Assembly: GCA_963722415.1 (NCBI GenBank)
Contig: CAVRNI010000056.1
Coordinates: 124,001 to 188,000 of the forward strand
DNA length: 64,000 nucleotides
Source: JALOLG01 sp963722415
Lineage (GTDB): Bacteria > Actinomycetota > Acidimicrobiia > Acidimicrobiales > Ilumatobacteraceae
Direction: 5' to 3'
A program made the translations under genes and the position numbers. The notes below the pieces were generated by a model. It was given only the letters and a program-made list of their open reading frames with translations. It had not been told where the DNA came from and did not search any database. Below are positions 9,301 through 17,001 of this stretch, piece after piece (the stretch's first letter is position 1; each line of letters opens with the position of its first letter).

Positions 9301-9408
9301 ACCGCCGAACGTTGGAGCGAGTGGGACCGCAAGCGCCACGATCCACGGTTGCAGCGTTGGTTCGCCGACCCTGACGCCGACATCGAGAAGGCGGCGCCGA
9401 GTGAGTGA
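6367..9408 (+). CDS. AddB-like PD-(D/E)XK nuclease, degenerate helicase
   Basis: This 1013-residue protein looks like the AddB-type partner in a RecBCD/AddAB complex that resects double-strand breaks. The N-terminal third lacks a usable Walker A; the equivalent strand reads VTVIVPTNTAGVMARRALG. A C-terminal RecB-family nuclease is present, with GSALHVALDRF (about 736), FVTDYKTGS (about 866; Asp and Lys of the PD-(D/E)XK core) and flanking cysteines (TCPHMYFARYL near 705, CAYCEPDKLG near 970). Only three of the four cysteines of the usual AddB iron-sulfur cluster are evident. The stop codon overlaps the start of the next gene by 8 bases, so the pair is probably translated together. Confidence 0.8.
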   Translation: MPISVDATAPGRALGALAAAVRQAKSGDPLAPVTVIVPTNTAGVMARRALGRRGGVAAVDMLTLYRLAELIGSPTLVADGRSPVSTAVVDLAIRRVLADAPGSFATVAEHPSTVVALRDLHRELRLAGPDAVAALTASSPRGREAARISQLTTRRLRAGWYDEGDLLEQAELATQHAVPRQLAHTIVYLPQQLRGRELRLIRGLGRVADVHVILGVTGDEAADAELLTIAEALEPGWSGPKLSAVITPLAQPSTIEVISTTDADDEVRLAVRAVLDAGRAGTPFGRMAVLWSAERPYARLVEHHLDVAGIEWNGRPGTRLVERLVPRLVIDLLDVDRRGLRRRDLFDLLADVPARGADGELLHTAAWERVSRAAGVARDDHWTPRLGAYAARERRREDAALERGVRNATDAEGLATFVTGLRSTLGHPAATRPWHEWATWCGEQIERWIGRRALQRLDDAERAAHEQVERVLDRLRHLDAIGPPVHRREFRSTFLAELEVAPPRQGRIGAGLTTGALAGAAGLDVDFVVVVGAVDGLLPPPPISDPLVSDSDRAAAGLTTSNVTAGRVHRQFLSTLSIASEVVITYPRGDLRATATRVPTRWIEADVPFARRREVASHAAGLLATEFPTSSSEHRLRGLWMRVHGGQDLAVGHEAIDDIVLRRAIQLRAARRSDALTVYDGDLTGVTVPRLDRPISPTELETWVTCPHMYFARYLLRVYEVEEPADEITITPLDRGSALHVALDRFNQAVLAGELPQPDSSGWTDPHVAALMEIFDRVGADTERAGRTGRPAYWADERERMGADLAEWFRRDRESVRDRGVRVVSSERRFGDAGDITIPLPSGRALALKGSIDRVDVARDGTLFVTDYKTGSNRNFTEISDGDPTASGTRLQLPSYAAAALAIADEPDAVVRAEYSFFAAGKYKRVGYTFTPEIWAEVGRWLDHVVDGIESGLYPPKPERPTWRSFAPCAYCEPDKLGTAERWSEWDRKRHDPRLQRWFADPDADIEKAAPSE

Positions 9409-12400
9409 GCAACTGTCGTTCGAGTTGCTCGACGCACCGATCGTCGCCCCGGTGGTCGACGCCCCACCGCCGGACGCCGCGGCGCGCGTGCGCATCACGA
9501 CCGATCTCGGCGCCAACCTGTTCGTCGAGGCGGGTGCGGGCGCCGGCAAGACGACCCAGCTCGTCGGGCGCGTCCTCGCACTCGTGCGCGCCGGGGTGCC
9601 GATCACGTCGATCGCCGCGATCACGTTCACCGAGAAGGCCGCCGCCGACCTGCGCCATCGCCTGCGCCGCGACCTGACAGCCGCTGAGGTCGCGGAGCCC
9701 GACACCGGTCGCCTCTTGGCCGCCGCCCTCGACGATCTCGATCATGCTCCGATCGGCACGCTGCACTCGTTCGCCCGTCGGTTGCTGTACGAGTTCCCGA
9801 TCGAGGCCGGGCTCCCGCCTGGCTTCACCGTTCGGGACGAGCTCGAGAGCGATCTGGCGTTCCACGAACGGTGGGACGACCTGCTCGACCGGCTCCTCGA
9901 AGATCCCGATCCGCCGGCCGGCGCGATCGACGGCGGCAGCGAGTTCGTGCAGCTGTGCGAGTTCGACGGGTTCGGCGTCCGACGCGGCGTCCGTCGTGTC
10001 GCCGAGGATTTCCAAGCCAACTGGGACCTCGTCGACGACCGAGTCGTGCTCGACCCACCACCCAGGTTCACGGTTGACACTGAGCCGATCCGCGTCGCGG
10101 CCGAACTGCTCTGCACACACGAAGCACCGGAGGACGACACCCAACACGAGGTGCTCGCCGAGATCGCTGATCTCGCCCGGCTGCTCGCGCCCGGCAACTC
10201 GATCCGCACCCGCCTCGACGCGGTGGTGCGGATCGCCGGGCGTTGCCACAAGGCGCGGAAGGGCGGCAACAAGACCAAGTGGAAGCAGCACGGCGGGTCG
10301 GACGCGCTCGACACGCTCCGCAACGCCGAGCGCGACCTCGCTTCCGAGGCCGACCAGCTGATCCGGGACGTCGAGGAGTACCGCCAGCGTCTGCTGGGAT
10401 CGCTCGTCGGAAAGTTCGTGCTCGACGGAGCCTTCGCTCGCGCGTCCGACGGCACACTCGAGTTCCACGACCTCTTGGTGTTCGCCAGGCGGCTGCTGGC
10501 CACCCGACCGGACGTGCGCGCGCTGCTGCACGCGCGCTACCAACGGGTCCTCCTCGACGAGTTCCAGGACACCGACCCCATCCAGCTCGAGATCGCCGTG
10601 CGCCTCACGGCACTCCCCGACGACCCGGCGCACGAGACCGACTGGCGACAACTCCGGCCACACCCGGAACGGCTGTTCATCGTCGGGGATCCGAAGCAGT
10701 CGATCTACCGCTTCCGGCGTGCCGACATCGCCCAGTACCTCCGCGCCGCCGAGCAGATCGGTGCCGAGACGGCACTGCTGAGCGCCAACTTCCGCTCGTC
10801 GTCGGCGGTGATCGATTGGGTCAACCACGTCTTCTCGGAGCTCATCGTCGAGCAGCCCGACGTCCAACCCGCATACCACGCGCTCGAGGTCTGCCGACCC
10901 CACCACCGCGACCATGGCACGGTCCACGTGCTCGGAGCGGAGGCCTTCGACGACCTCAACTCGCGCCGCGGCAACGCGGAGGACCTCCGATCGATGGAAG
11001 CCGCCGCGGCCGCCGACGCCGTCGTCACCGCCCTCGTCGACGGATGGCCCGTCGAGGACGAGGAGTCGAAGGCGCTTCGACCCTGCCAGCCCGGCGACAT
11101 CACCGTCCTGCTCCCGGCCCGCACATCGCTGCCGGCGCTCGAGGCCGCCCTCCGCGAGCGTGGCGTCCCGTACCGGGCCGAGAACAGCTCGGTCGTCTAC
11201 ACGACTGCGGAGATCCGTCACCTGATGCTGGCGTTGCGCGCCGCTGACGACCCCACCGACGAGCTGGCGCTCGTGGCGACGTTGCGCAGCCCGCTCTACG
11301 GCTGCAGCGACGTCGAGCTGTACGAATGGGTGACGGGCGGCGGGAGATGGAACATCTGGGCGCCACCACCCGAGGCGCTCGCCGACCATCCGGTCGCCGA
11401 GGCCATCGCCCACGTCCGCTCGATCGCCACTCGGATCTCGTGGCGGACGCCCTCCGACCTGCTGGCCGAGATCGTCGACGAACGTCGCGTTCTCGACGTC
11501 GCACTCGATGGTCCCGATGCCAACGATGTGTGGCGTCGCGTGCGCTACGTGATCGACCAGGCGCGAGCGTGGGGCGATGTCGGCGGGCACGGCGTCCGCC
11601 GCTACCTGTCGTGGGCGCGGCTCCAGGCGTCGGAGGGTCGCATCGCCGACACGATCCTGCCCGAGCACGACCACGTCGCCGTGCGGATCATGACCATCCA
11701 CGCCGCCAAGGGCCTCGAGTTCCCGATCACCATCGTGTCGGGGCTCACCACCAAGCCGCAGCGCGGCTCGTCGACTGGCGTCGTGTGGCCAACCGGGACA
11801 TGGACCCTCGCCGGCCGAGATGGCGACGACGTCTACGACGAGTTCAAACCGATCGACGAGCAGATGAGCGACGCCGAGCGGCGGCGGCTGCTCTACGTCG
11901 CATGCACGCGTGCGATCGACCACCTCGTCGTGTCGCTCCACCGCGGCGGTCAACTCCCCGATCTGCCGGGCAAGTACACGAGCGCCGAGCTGTTGGCATC
12001 CGCCGGCGCGGCCGATCCGACCACCGGCGCACGCGAGCTGGTGACCACCGTCCAAACCCTCACGTCAGCGCGGGCGGACGCGATCGAGCTCCCGTGGGCG
12101 GACGCTGTGGCGTGGGCCGACGAACGCACGAGCATCCTCGCCCGGGCGTCGGTGCGAACGACGATCAGCGCCACCCGGTTGGCCGAGGACCTGGCCGGGA
12201 TCGAGGGCCAGGGCGACCCCGGCCTGCGCAAGGACCCCGTCGATCTCGACCTCCCGCCCTGGCAACGCGGTCGCTATGGCACGGCCGTGGGTCGTGCCGT
12301 GCACGGCGTGCTCCAGTTCGCCGACCTCGAACACGGCACCGACATCGACCATCTCGCCGAGGCGCAATGCGCGGCGGAAGGAATCCTCGGCGTCTCCGAG

Positions 12401-12796
12401 ACGGTCGCCGCCCTCGCCCGCTCGGCGCTCGAGGCACCGATCGTGCGCGGCACTCGGGAACACGAACACCACCGCGAGCTGTTCGTCGCGGCCGAGATCG
12501 ACGGCCGCGTGCTCGAGGGGTACATCGACCTGTTGGTGCGCACACCGGACGGTCTTGTCATCGTCGACTACAAGACCGACCAGTGGACCGACACGGCGAC
12601 GCGCGACGAACGAATCGGGCGTTACCGCCGACAACTCGCCGCGTACGGTGTCGCGATCGAGCGGGTGCTCGGAGAGCCGGTGATCGGCGGTGTGCTGATC
12701 CGTTGTCGCGTCGGCGAGGCCGCCGAGGAGATCCCGATCGACGATTGGCGGGGCGCGGTCGAGGCCCTCGCCGGTGCTGTGCGTCAGCGCGTGTGA
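9401..12796 (+). CDS. AddA-like UvrD/Rep helicase-nuclease
   Basis: This 1131-residue ATP-driven motor and nuclease is the partner of the preceding gene. Walker A is AGAGAGKTT (residues 44-52), followed by ITFTEKAAADLRHRL (motif Ia), LLDEFQDTDPIQ (motif II, about 385), VGDPKQSIYRFRRAD (motif III), IMTIHAAKGLEFP (motif V, about 766) and LLYVACTRA (motif VI). The C-terminus has a RecB nuclease core VIVDYKTDQW near 1055. Helicase plus nuclease in this subunit and nuclease only in the other subunit resembles AddAB rather than mycobacterial AdnAB, in which both chains keep motors. The GTG start at 9401 lies within GTGAGTGA shared with the upstream stop. Confidence 0.87.
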   Translation: MSEQLSFELLDAPIVAPVVDAPPPDAAARVRITTDLGANLFVEAGAGAGKTTQLVGRVLALVRAGVPITSIAAITFTEKAAADLRHRLRRDLTAAEVAEPDTGRLLAAALDDLDHAPIGTLHSFARRLLYEFPIEAGLPPGFTVRDELESDLAFHERWDDLLDRLLEDPDPPAGAIDGGSEFVQLCEFDGFGVRRGVRRVAEDFQANWDLVDDRVVLDPPPRFTVDTEPIRVAAELLCTHEAPEDDTQHEVLAEIADLARLLAPGNSIRTRLDAVVRIAGRCHKARKGGNKTKWKQHGGSDALDTLRNAERDLASEADQLIRDVEEYRQRLLGSLVGKFVLDGAFARASDGTLEFHDLLVFARRLLATRPDVRALLHARYQRVLLDEFQDTDPIQLEIAVRLTALPDDPAHETDWRQLRPHPERLFIVGDPKQSIYRFRRADIAQYLRAAEQIGAETALLSANFRSSSAVIDWVNHVFSELIVEQPDVQPAYHALEVCRPHHRDHGTVHVLGAEAFDDLNSRRGNAEDLRSMEAAAAADAVVTALVDGWPVEDEESKALRPCQPGDITVLLPARTSLPALEAALRERGVPYRAENSSVVYTTAEIRHLMLALRAADDPTDELALVATLRSPLYGCSDVELYEWVTGGGRWNIWAPPPEALADHPVAEAIAHVRSIATRISWRTPSDLLAEIVDERRVLDVALDGPDANDVWRRVRYVIDQARAWGDVGGHGVRRYLSWARLQASEGRIADTILPEHDHVAVRIMTIHAAKGLEFPITIVSGLTTKPQRGSSTGVVWPTGTWTLAGRDGDDVYDEFKPIDEQMSDAERRRLLYVACTRAIDHLVVSLHRGGQLPDLPGKYTSAELLASAGAADPTTGARELVTTVQTLTSARADAIELPWADAVAWADERTSILARASVRTTISATRLAEDLAGIEGQGDPGLRKDPVDLDLPPWQRGRYGTAVGRAVHGVLQFADLEHGTDIDHLAEAQCAAEGILGVSETVAALARSALEAPIVRGTREHEHHRELFVAAEIDGRVLEGYIDLLVRTPDGLVIVDYKTDQWTDTATRDERIGRYRRQLAAYGVAIERVLGEPVIGGVLIRCRVGEAAEEIPIDDWRGAVEALAGAVRQRV

Positions 12797-13521
12797 CGTA
12801 CGACCGACCCCACGCCGCGCAGCAGCCCGGAGACGGCCCAGCGCAACGTGGCGAGCGCGAAGATGATCGCGAACGCGACCCCGAGCGGGATCAGGAACGC
12901 CGCCACGAGCTGCGTCCTGTGCTCGGTGAGCGGCGCCAGGACCGCCGAATCGACGGACGAACCGTCGGGCAGGAACGTGCGGATCGGATCTTCGAAGCGC
13001 GGGCACTCGACATCGCTCTCGGCGACACCGACCACGTCGTCACCGCCGAGCAGCGGAGCAGGTGCGCGGATCTTCGATGCCAGCAGCCCGATGACGGGGT
13101 CGCGACGGGCGGAGACCAGGTACTCGGTACCGATGTCGAGGTACTCGATGTCGAGGCCGTATCGGACGTCGATCAGACCATCGACCGCGAAGGGGTCCTC
13201 CGACCCGGCCCGCACTTGCACGATCTCGAAGCGGCCGGTGCGAAAGTCGCGCTCGACGAGCACGCCGACGAACACGATCTCCGGCTGCGGCGGCGCCGTG
13301 CACGCGCTCGGCACCGGTACCAGCGGCAACGTGCCGGGAGTCGTCGCGTCGGGAACGCTGTCGCCGGGCACGCTTCCGGTCGTCGGCTCGCTGGGCAGGG
13401 CGCTCAGCGGCACGGAACCGTCGGGCACGGTGGACTCCTGCGCCGACGAATCGGCTGACGCCATCAGCATCGCCGTCGACGCCGTCACCGTCAGAAAGGC
13501 CGTTGCGAGCAGACGGCGCAC
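12784..13521 (-). CDS. Secreted protein with C-terminal membrane anchor, unknown function
   Basis: I do not recognise this 245-residue protein. A signal peptide (VRRLLATAFLTVTAS) is followed by a Ser/Pro/Thr-rich stretch with repeated VPG, VPD and PTTG steps. An extracellular domain of mixed strands (including EIVFVGVLVERDFRTGRF and ARRDPVIGLLASKI) has two cysteines that could pair. A transmembrane helix near the end (LIPLGVAFAIIFALATLRW) and a short basic cytoplasmic tail complete it. The start at 13521 is chosen because it opens directly into the signal peptide and follows TACCCT by 6 nt. The 3' end overlaps the convergent addA-like gene by 13 bases. Confidence 0.65.
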   Translation of the reverse strand: MRRLLATAFLTVTASTAMLMASADSSAQESTVPDGSVPLSALPSEPTTGSVPGDSVPDATTPGTLPLVPVPSACTAPPQPEIVFVGVLVERDFRTGRFEIVQVRAGSEDPFAVDGLIDVRYGLDIEYLDIGTEYLVSARRDPVIGLLASKIRAPAPLLGGDDVVGVAESDVECPRFEDPIRTFLPDGSSVDSAVLAPLTEHRTQLVAAFLIPLGVAFAIIFALATLRWAVSGLLRGVGSVVRHTR

Positions 13522-13527
13522 CCGGCG

Positions 13528-13533
13528 AGGGTA
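13528..13533 (-). promoter_or_regulatory. Putative -10 box TACCCT, leaderless gene
   Basis: TACCCT on the minus strand ends 6 nt before the GTG at 13521. No ribosome binding site is visible. Confidence 0.4.
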
Positions 13534-13576
13534 CCGGAGCCATCCCTCCGCCGGGTGGCAACCCCTTCCAGCCGAA

Positions 13577-13619
13577 CTGTCTGCTTCAGATGCCGCCCTG
13601 GGCAATCTGACGCAGACAG
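13577..13619. repeat. Intergenic palindrome, family B copy 1
   Basis: An imperfect hairpin: CTGTCTGCTTCAGATGCC pairs with GGCAATCTGACGCAGACAG with one mismatch and one bulge. Closely related sequences occur at 35875-35917 and 38334-38376. It follows the end of the enoyl-CoA hydratase-like gene on the minus strand, a terminator position, but has no U-tract. Confidence 0.7.
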
Positions 13620-13648
13620 AACCGAGGATTCGGGGTCCAGGTGCCCGG

Positions 13649-14452
13649 TCAGCGACCTTCGAACCGCGGTGGACGCTTGGCCAGGAAGGCGGAGACCGCC
13701 TCCCGGTTGTCGGCGGAGCCGAGGTTGACCGTCTGCGCGACGCCCTCGTCGTCGAGCGCCTCTTCGAGCGTGACGTTGAACGAGTTGTTCAGCATGCGCT
13801 TGGTCATCGCCAGCGCGATCGGTGGGCCGGCGGCGAGCTCGGCAGCCCATCCGTCGACGAACGCGTCGAGCTCGGCCTCGGGCAACACGCGGTTGACGAG
13901 CCCGATGGCCTCGGCTTCCTTCGCGTCGATGATGTGCGCCAGTAGTGCCAGCTCCTTGGCGCGGTGCATGCCGACGAGCCGCGGCAGGATCCACGAACCC
14001 CCGAAGTCGAGGCTCAGCCCGCGCTTGGCGAAGATCTCGGAGAACCTCGAGCCCTCGGCGGCGACCACGAGGTCGCACACCAACGCCAGGTTGAGCCCGG
14101 CGCCGACTGCGACGCCGCGGACCTTGGCGATCGTCGGCTGTGGGAGGCGGGCGATGGCGAGACAGAGATCGCCGACGCGGCGCAGGCTGGACAGCGGGTG
14201 CTCCTTGGCCGCAGACGGCTCGGCCAGGTCGGCGCCAGAGCAGAACTCGCCGCCCGCGCCGGTGATCACCATGACACGGTCGGCGGAGTTGCGAGCGATC
14301 TCGGCGACCACCGCGGACAGCTCGTTCCACATCGCTCCGTTGATCGCGTTCTTCTTTGCGGGGCGGTCGAGCGTGATCGTGACGACGCCGTCGGCGCGGT
14401 CGACCCGCAGGGTCTCGTACGGCGAGGTCTTGTCTTCGGGGGGCTCTGCCAT
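13649..14452 (-). CDS. Enoyl-CoA hydratase/isomerase family protein
   Basis: This 267-residue crotonase-fold enzyme acts on CoA thioesters, probably in fatty-acid or aromatic-acid degradation. The N-terminal VVTITLDRPAKKNAING, the oxyanion-hole segment VITGAGGEFCSGADL, and the second CoA loop VRGVAVGAGLNLALVCDLVVA are clear. The catalytic-Glu region reads LDFGGSWILPRLVG, which lacks the usual glutamate pair of true hydratases, so an isomerase-like or other crotonase reaction is possible. The ATG follows TATCGT by 8 nt, with no Shine-Dalgarno. Confidence 0.85.
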   Translation of the reverse strand: MAEPPEDKTSPYETLRVDRADGVVTITLDRPAKKNAINGAMWNELSAVVAEIARNSADRVMVITGAGGEFCSGADLAEPSAAKEHPLSSLRRVGDLCLAIARLPQPTIAKVRGVAVGAGLNLALVCDLVVAAEGSRFSEIFAKRGLSLDFGGSWILPRLVGMHRAKELALLAHIIDAKEAEAIGLVNRVLPEAELDAFVDGWAAELAAGPPIALAMTKRMLNNSFNVTLEEALDDEGVAQTVNLGSADNREAVSAFLAKRPPRFEGR

Positions 14453-14460
14453 CGTCGCGG

Positions 14461-14466
14461 ACGATA
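14461..14466 (-). promoter_or_regulatory. Putative -10 box TATCGT, shared divergent promoter
   Basis: On the minus strand TATCGT ends 8 nt before the ATG at 14452. On the plus strand the overlapping GATACT (14463-14468) ends 7 nt before the ATG at 14476, so the two divergent genes may use overlapping -10 elements. Confidence 0.45.
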
Positions 14467-14475
14467 CTGAAGGCG

Positions 14476-14586
14476 ATGGGCTACAACCCGTACCGGAGGT
14501 TCCGCGCCCGACCCGGCGACTACGTCATGGTCGGTGCCGTGCTGGTGATCGCGCTGGCGCTGTTGATCTGGGCGGTGTTCGGCTGA
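14476..14586 (+). CDS. Tiny single-pass membrane protein
   Basis: The reading frame of 36 residues begins MGYNPYRRFRARPGDYV, a positively charged cytoplasmic start, and continues into one hydrophobic helix (MVGAVLVIALALLIWAVFG) that ends the protein. The positive-inside rule predicts the N-terminus in the cytoplasm. Its stop codon overlaps the next start codon (TGATG at 14584-14588), so it is translationally coupled to a small zinc-binding protein. I know of short actinobacterial membrane proteins with this start but no assigned function. Its size makes it easy to miss. Confidence 0.6.
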   Translation: MGYNPYRRFRARPGDYVMVGAVLVIALALLIWAVFG

Positions 14587-14849
14587 TGCCGAGACTCTGG
14601 GACGGCGGCTTCGGCGATGTCGAGGTGCGGCGCGTGCAGCCGTACCAGGCCACCAAGACGTATGTGTGCCCTGGCTGCCATCGCGACATCCCACCGGCGA
14701 CCGGCCACTACGTGGCGGTGCCGGAGCTGGCGCCCGAGCTCCGCCGTCACTGGCACTACGGCTGCTGGGACCGACGCGTGCCCGTGCCAGTGGAGCGCGC
14801 CCGTCGGGTCAGAACGCCCCCTCGATCAACTCCACGTCGACCCCGGTGA
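14586..14849 (+). CDS. Small zinc-finger-like protein
   Basis: The 87-residue protein has a probable zinc site CPGCHRDIPPATGHYV followed by HWHYGCW, a CxxC...HxxC arrangement seen in short actinobacterial proteins often labelled ATP/GTP-binding without evidence. The ATG at 14586 overlaps the stop of the preceding mini-gene. The C-terminal 14 residues are Arg/Pro-rich and overlap the convergent yraN gene by 41 bases, so the true C-terminus may be poorly conserved. The function is unknown. Confidence 0.62.
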   Translation: MPRLWDGGFGDVEVRRVQPYQATKTYVCPGCHRDIPPATGHYVAVPELAPELRRHWHYGCWDRRVPVPVERARRVRTPPRSTPRRPR

Positions 14850-15168
14850 TCGCGACGACGTCGAACCGCACCTCGACACCGCTGACCTGACGATCGGCGA
14901 GCCACGCCGCGGCGAGACGACGAATGCGGCGCTGCTTGCGGTGATCCACAGCCGCCGCCGCGCCGCCGAACGCCGGCGACCGACGCGCCTTGACCTCGCA
15001 GAACACGACCGTGTCACCGAGCCGGGCGACGACATCGATCTCACCCTGCTCGCATCGCCAGTTGCGCTCGACGATCGAATAGCCGAGCCGCCGGTAGTGG
15101 GTGCAGGCCCGGTCCTCGCCCCACTGCCCACGGGCGCGCTTCGACAGGTCGGACGCGATCGGTTCCAT
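14809..15168 (-). CDS. YraN/UPF0102 family endonuclease-like protein
   Basis: This 119-residue protein has the restriction-endonuclease-like fold of UPF0102. Motifs in order are ARGQWGEDRACTHYRRLGY, WRCEQGEIDVVARLGDTVVFCEVKARRS (Glu, Asp and the E-V-K core) and a basic helix KQRRIRRLAAAWL. Its cellular role is not settled, although the genomic position beside rplS is widespread. In many relatives lepB and rnhB lie between rplS and yraN; here they are missing. GGGAGG lies 8 nt upstream of the ATG, so this gene has a strong Shine-Dalgarno. Confidence 0.85.
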   Translation of the reverse strand: MEPIASDLSKRARGQWGEDRACTHYRRLGYSIVERNWRCEQGEIDVVARLGDTVVFCEVKARRSPAFGGAAAAVDHRKQRRIRRLAAAWLADRQVSGVEVRFDVVAITGVDVELIEGAF

Positions 15169-15221
15169 GGGCGGGCCTCCCTCATCGGTGTGGATGCGGG
15201 GCCAGCGGCCCGAGTTACGGG

Positions 15222-15245
15222 CGCACCGCGATCGAACGCGGTGCG
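15222..15245 (-). terminator. Hairpin after rplS
   Basis: A perfect 9-bp inverted repeat (CGCACCGCG and CGCGGTGCG) with a 6-nt loop starts 5 bases after the rplS stop codon. It has the position of a terminator or 3'-protecting stem for the ribosomal operon but lacks a U-tract. Confidence 0.6.
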
Positions 15246-15249
15246 GCGA

Positions 15250-15597
15250 TCAGAACTCGCGCTTCTCGCGGACCTTGGCCCGCTTACCGACACGGTCGCG
15301 GAGGTAGTAGAGCTTGGCGCGACGGACGTCGCCCCGGCGGACGACCTCGAGCTTGGCGACCGTCGGCGTGTGCATGGGGAACGTGCGCTCGACACCGACG
15401 CCGTAGCTCAGCTTGCGCACGGTGTAGGACTCGTGCACGCCTCCACCGTTGCGGGCGATCACGTTGCCCTGGAAGACCTGGACGCGTTCCTTGCCACCCT
15501 CGACGACGCGGACGTGCACCTTGACCTCGTCGCCCGGCGCAAACGCCGGGAGGTCGTCACGCAGTGACTGGTTGTCGATCAGGTCGGTGGCTTTCAT
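15250..15597 (-). CDS. rplS: 50S ribosomal protein L19
   Basis: L19 sits at the interface of the two ribosomal subunits. The 115-residue sequence is collinear with the family: DLPAFAPGDEVKVHVRVVEGGKERVQVFQG (first half in the OB-like barrel), HESYTVRKLSYGVGVERTFP and KLYYLRDRVGKRAKVREK. It is the last core gene of the rpsP-KH-rimM-trmD-rplS operon and is followed by a stable hairpin. Confidence 0.97.
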   Translation of the reverse strand: MKATDLIDNQSLRDDLPAFAPGDEVKVHVRVVEGGKERVQVFQGNVIARNGGGVHESYTVRKLSYGVGVERTFPMHTPTVAKLEVVRRGDVRRAKLYYLRDRVGKRAKVREKREF

Positions 15598-15683
15598 GGC
15601 GTGCTCTCTCGTACTGCTCGAAGTGGCCGGCGCGCGGTCGGCGGCGCCCGATCATCGCCTCGCCCGATCTCGTCCCGGGCCGT

Positions 15684-16418
15684 TCAAGGATACGGGAGGG
15701 CGGGGAACTCTTCCAACAGGGCCTGCTCGGCCTCGGTCAGGCCACCCCGTCGATCGATCAGGTCGGGCCGCTCGCGCCGGGTGCGGTGGAGTGCCTGCGC
15801 CAGTCGCCACCTGGCGATCAGACCGTGGTCGCCGGAGCGCAGCACCTCCGGCACCTGCCAGCCGCGGAAGTCGGCAGGACGCGTGTAGTGCGGCTCCTCG
15901 AGCAGGCCCGCCACACCGAAACTCTCGGTCACCGGGCTCTCCGCGTTGCCCATCGCACCGTCGAGCAGGCGGGTCACGGCCTCGATGATCAGGCAGGCCG
16001 CCACCTCGCCCCCCGACAGCACGACGTCCCCCACACTCAGCTCGGCGTCGACGAGGTGCTCACGAACGCGGTGATCGATCCCTTCGTATCGCCCGCAGAG
16101 CAGGCTGAACCCCTCACCCGCCGCCAGCTCGCCCGCCAGCTCCTGGTCGAACCGCCTGCCACCGGGGCCGAGCAGGTACAACGGGCGCGGCGGGTCCGCC
16201 GCCTCGACCGACGCGAAGATCGGCTCCGGGCGCAGCAGCATGCCGGCACCACCGCCGAACGGCGAGTCGTCGACCGTGCGGTGCACGTCGGTGGTGAACT
16301 CGCGCAGGTCGTGGCAGCGCAGGTCGACGAGGCCACGCTGGCGCGCCTTGCCGAGCAGGCTCTCGGCGCAGAACTGGTCGACGAGATCCGGGAACACGGT
16401 GAACACGTCGACCCGCAT
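15684..16418 (-). CDS. trmD: tRNA (guanine-37-N1)-methyltransferase
   Basis: TrmD methylates G37 next to the anticodon and prevents +1 slippage in translation. The trefoil-knot SPOUT signature is complete: MRVDVFTVFPD at the N-terminus, DDSPFGGGAGMLLRPEP, LLCGRYEGIDHRVREH, and SVGDVVLSGGEVAA with LEEPHYTRPADFRGWQVPEVL. The ATG at 16418 gives the canonical N-terminus; a GTG at 16427 would add three residues. It follows rimM by 27 bases in the same operon. Confidence 0.96.
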   Translation of the reverse strand: MRVDVFTVFPDLVDQFCAESLLGKARQRGLVDLRCHDLREFTTDVHRTVDDSPFGGGAGMLLRPEPIFASVEAADPPRPLYLLGPGGRRFDQELAGELAAGEGFSLLCGRYEGIDHRVREHLVDAELSVGDVVLSGGEVAACLIIEAVTRLLDGAMGNAESPVTESFGVAGLLEEPHYTRPADFRGWQVPEVLRSGDHGLIARWRLAQALHRTRRERPDLIDRRGGLTEAEQALLEEFPALPYP

Positions 16419-16445
16419 CAGACGCACACCATCATTCGACCAGCA

Positions 16446-16927
16446 TCATTCGAAGAGGCCCTCCGGCGGATCGATCGTGACGACGCCGTCGTGCGAACCC
16501 GACAACGAACGTCACCGGCACCAACGCACCCGAGTCGAGCTCGAGCAGGTCGGCCGCCGGGTTGTCGATCACCGCGACGCAGCGGCCGCGCCCGGTGCCG
16601 TCGAGCTCGACGACCGCGGCGCCGACGAGGTCGTGCACCCAGAGGGCGTCCGGGTCGTCGATCGGTTCGGCGTACAAGCGGCGTGTTGGTGAACCGCTCG
16701 GCGGCGGTGCGATCGGTGAATCCCGCGAAGCGCACCAGCCAGCGCTGCGGCTGGCGGGAGGCGTGCGTGACCGTCAGCCATTCGCCACGACACCAGAGTC
16801 GCGACTCCGGGTCGAGCCGCTCCGTGCGGTCGGTCGACAAGTCGACGTAGACGTCGCCGCCGAGCCCGTGCGGCCGGGAGATGCGGCCGACCTCGAGCAA
16901 GCCCTCCGGCTGCATCATGTTCGTCAC
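16446..16927 (-). CDS. rimM: Ribosome maturation factor RimM (two apparent frameshifts)
   Basis: RimM binds S19 and is needed for maturation of the 30S head. The first frame carries LLEVGRISRPHGLGGDVYVDL and FAGFTDRTAAERFTNTPL. The family continues as YAEPIDDPDALWVHDLVG, the start of the PRC-barrel domain, only after a one-base shift near 16677, where CTTGTAC would read correctly as CTGTAC. A second one-base shift near 16497 is needed to reach HDGVVTIDPPEGLFE and the stop at 16446. Both look like single extra bases. The gene is usually required for good growth and neighbours are intact, so errors are the likeliest explanation. Confidence 0.85.
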
Positions 16928-17001
16928 GCCGGGGCGACTATCGCTCGGTGACGGAGGGAGCAGCCGAAGCGCAGGGGACTCGAGAGGCCAGTCCCGACCA
17001 T

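Noticed and set aside
9155..12055. A 966-codon open frame opposite the addAB-like genes
   Set aside because: It is an antisense shadow of strongly supported helicase and nuclease motifs.
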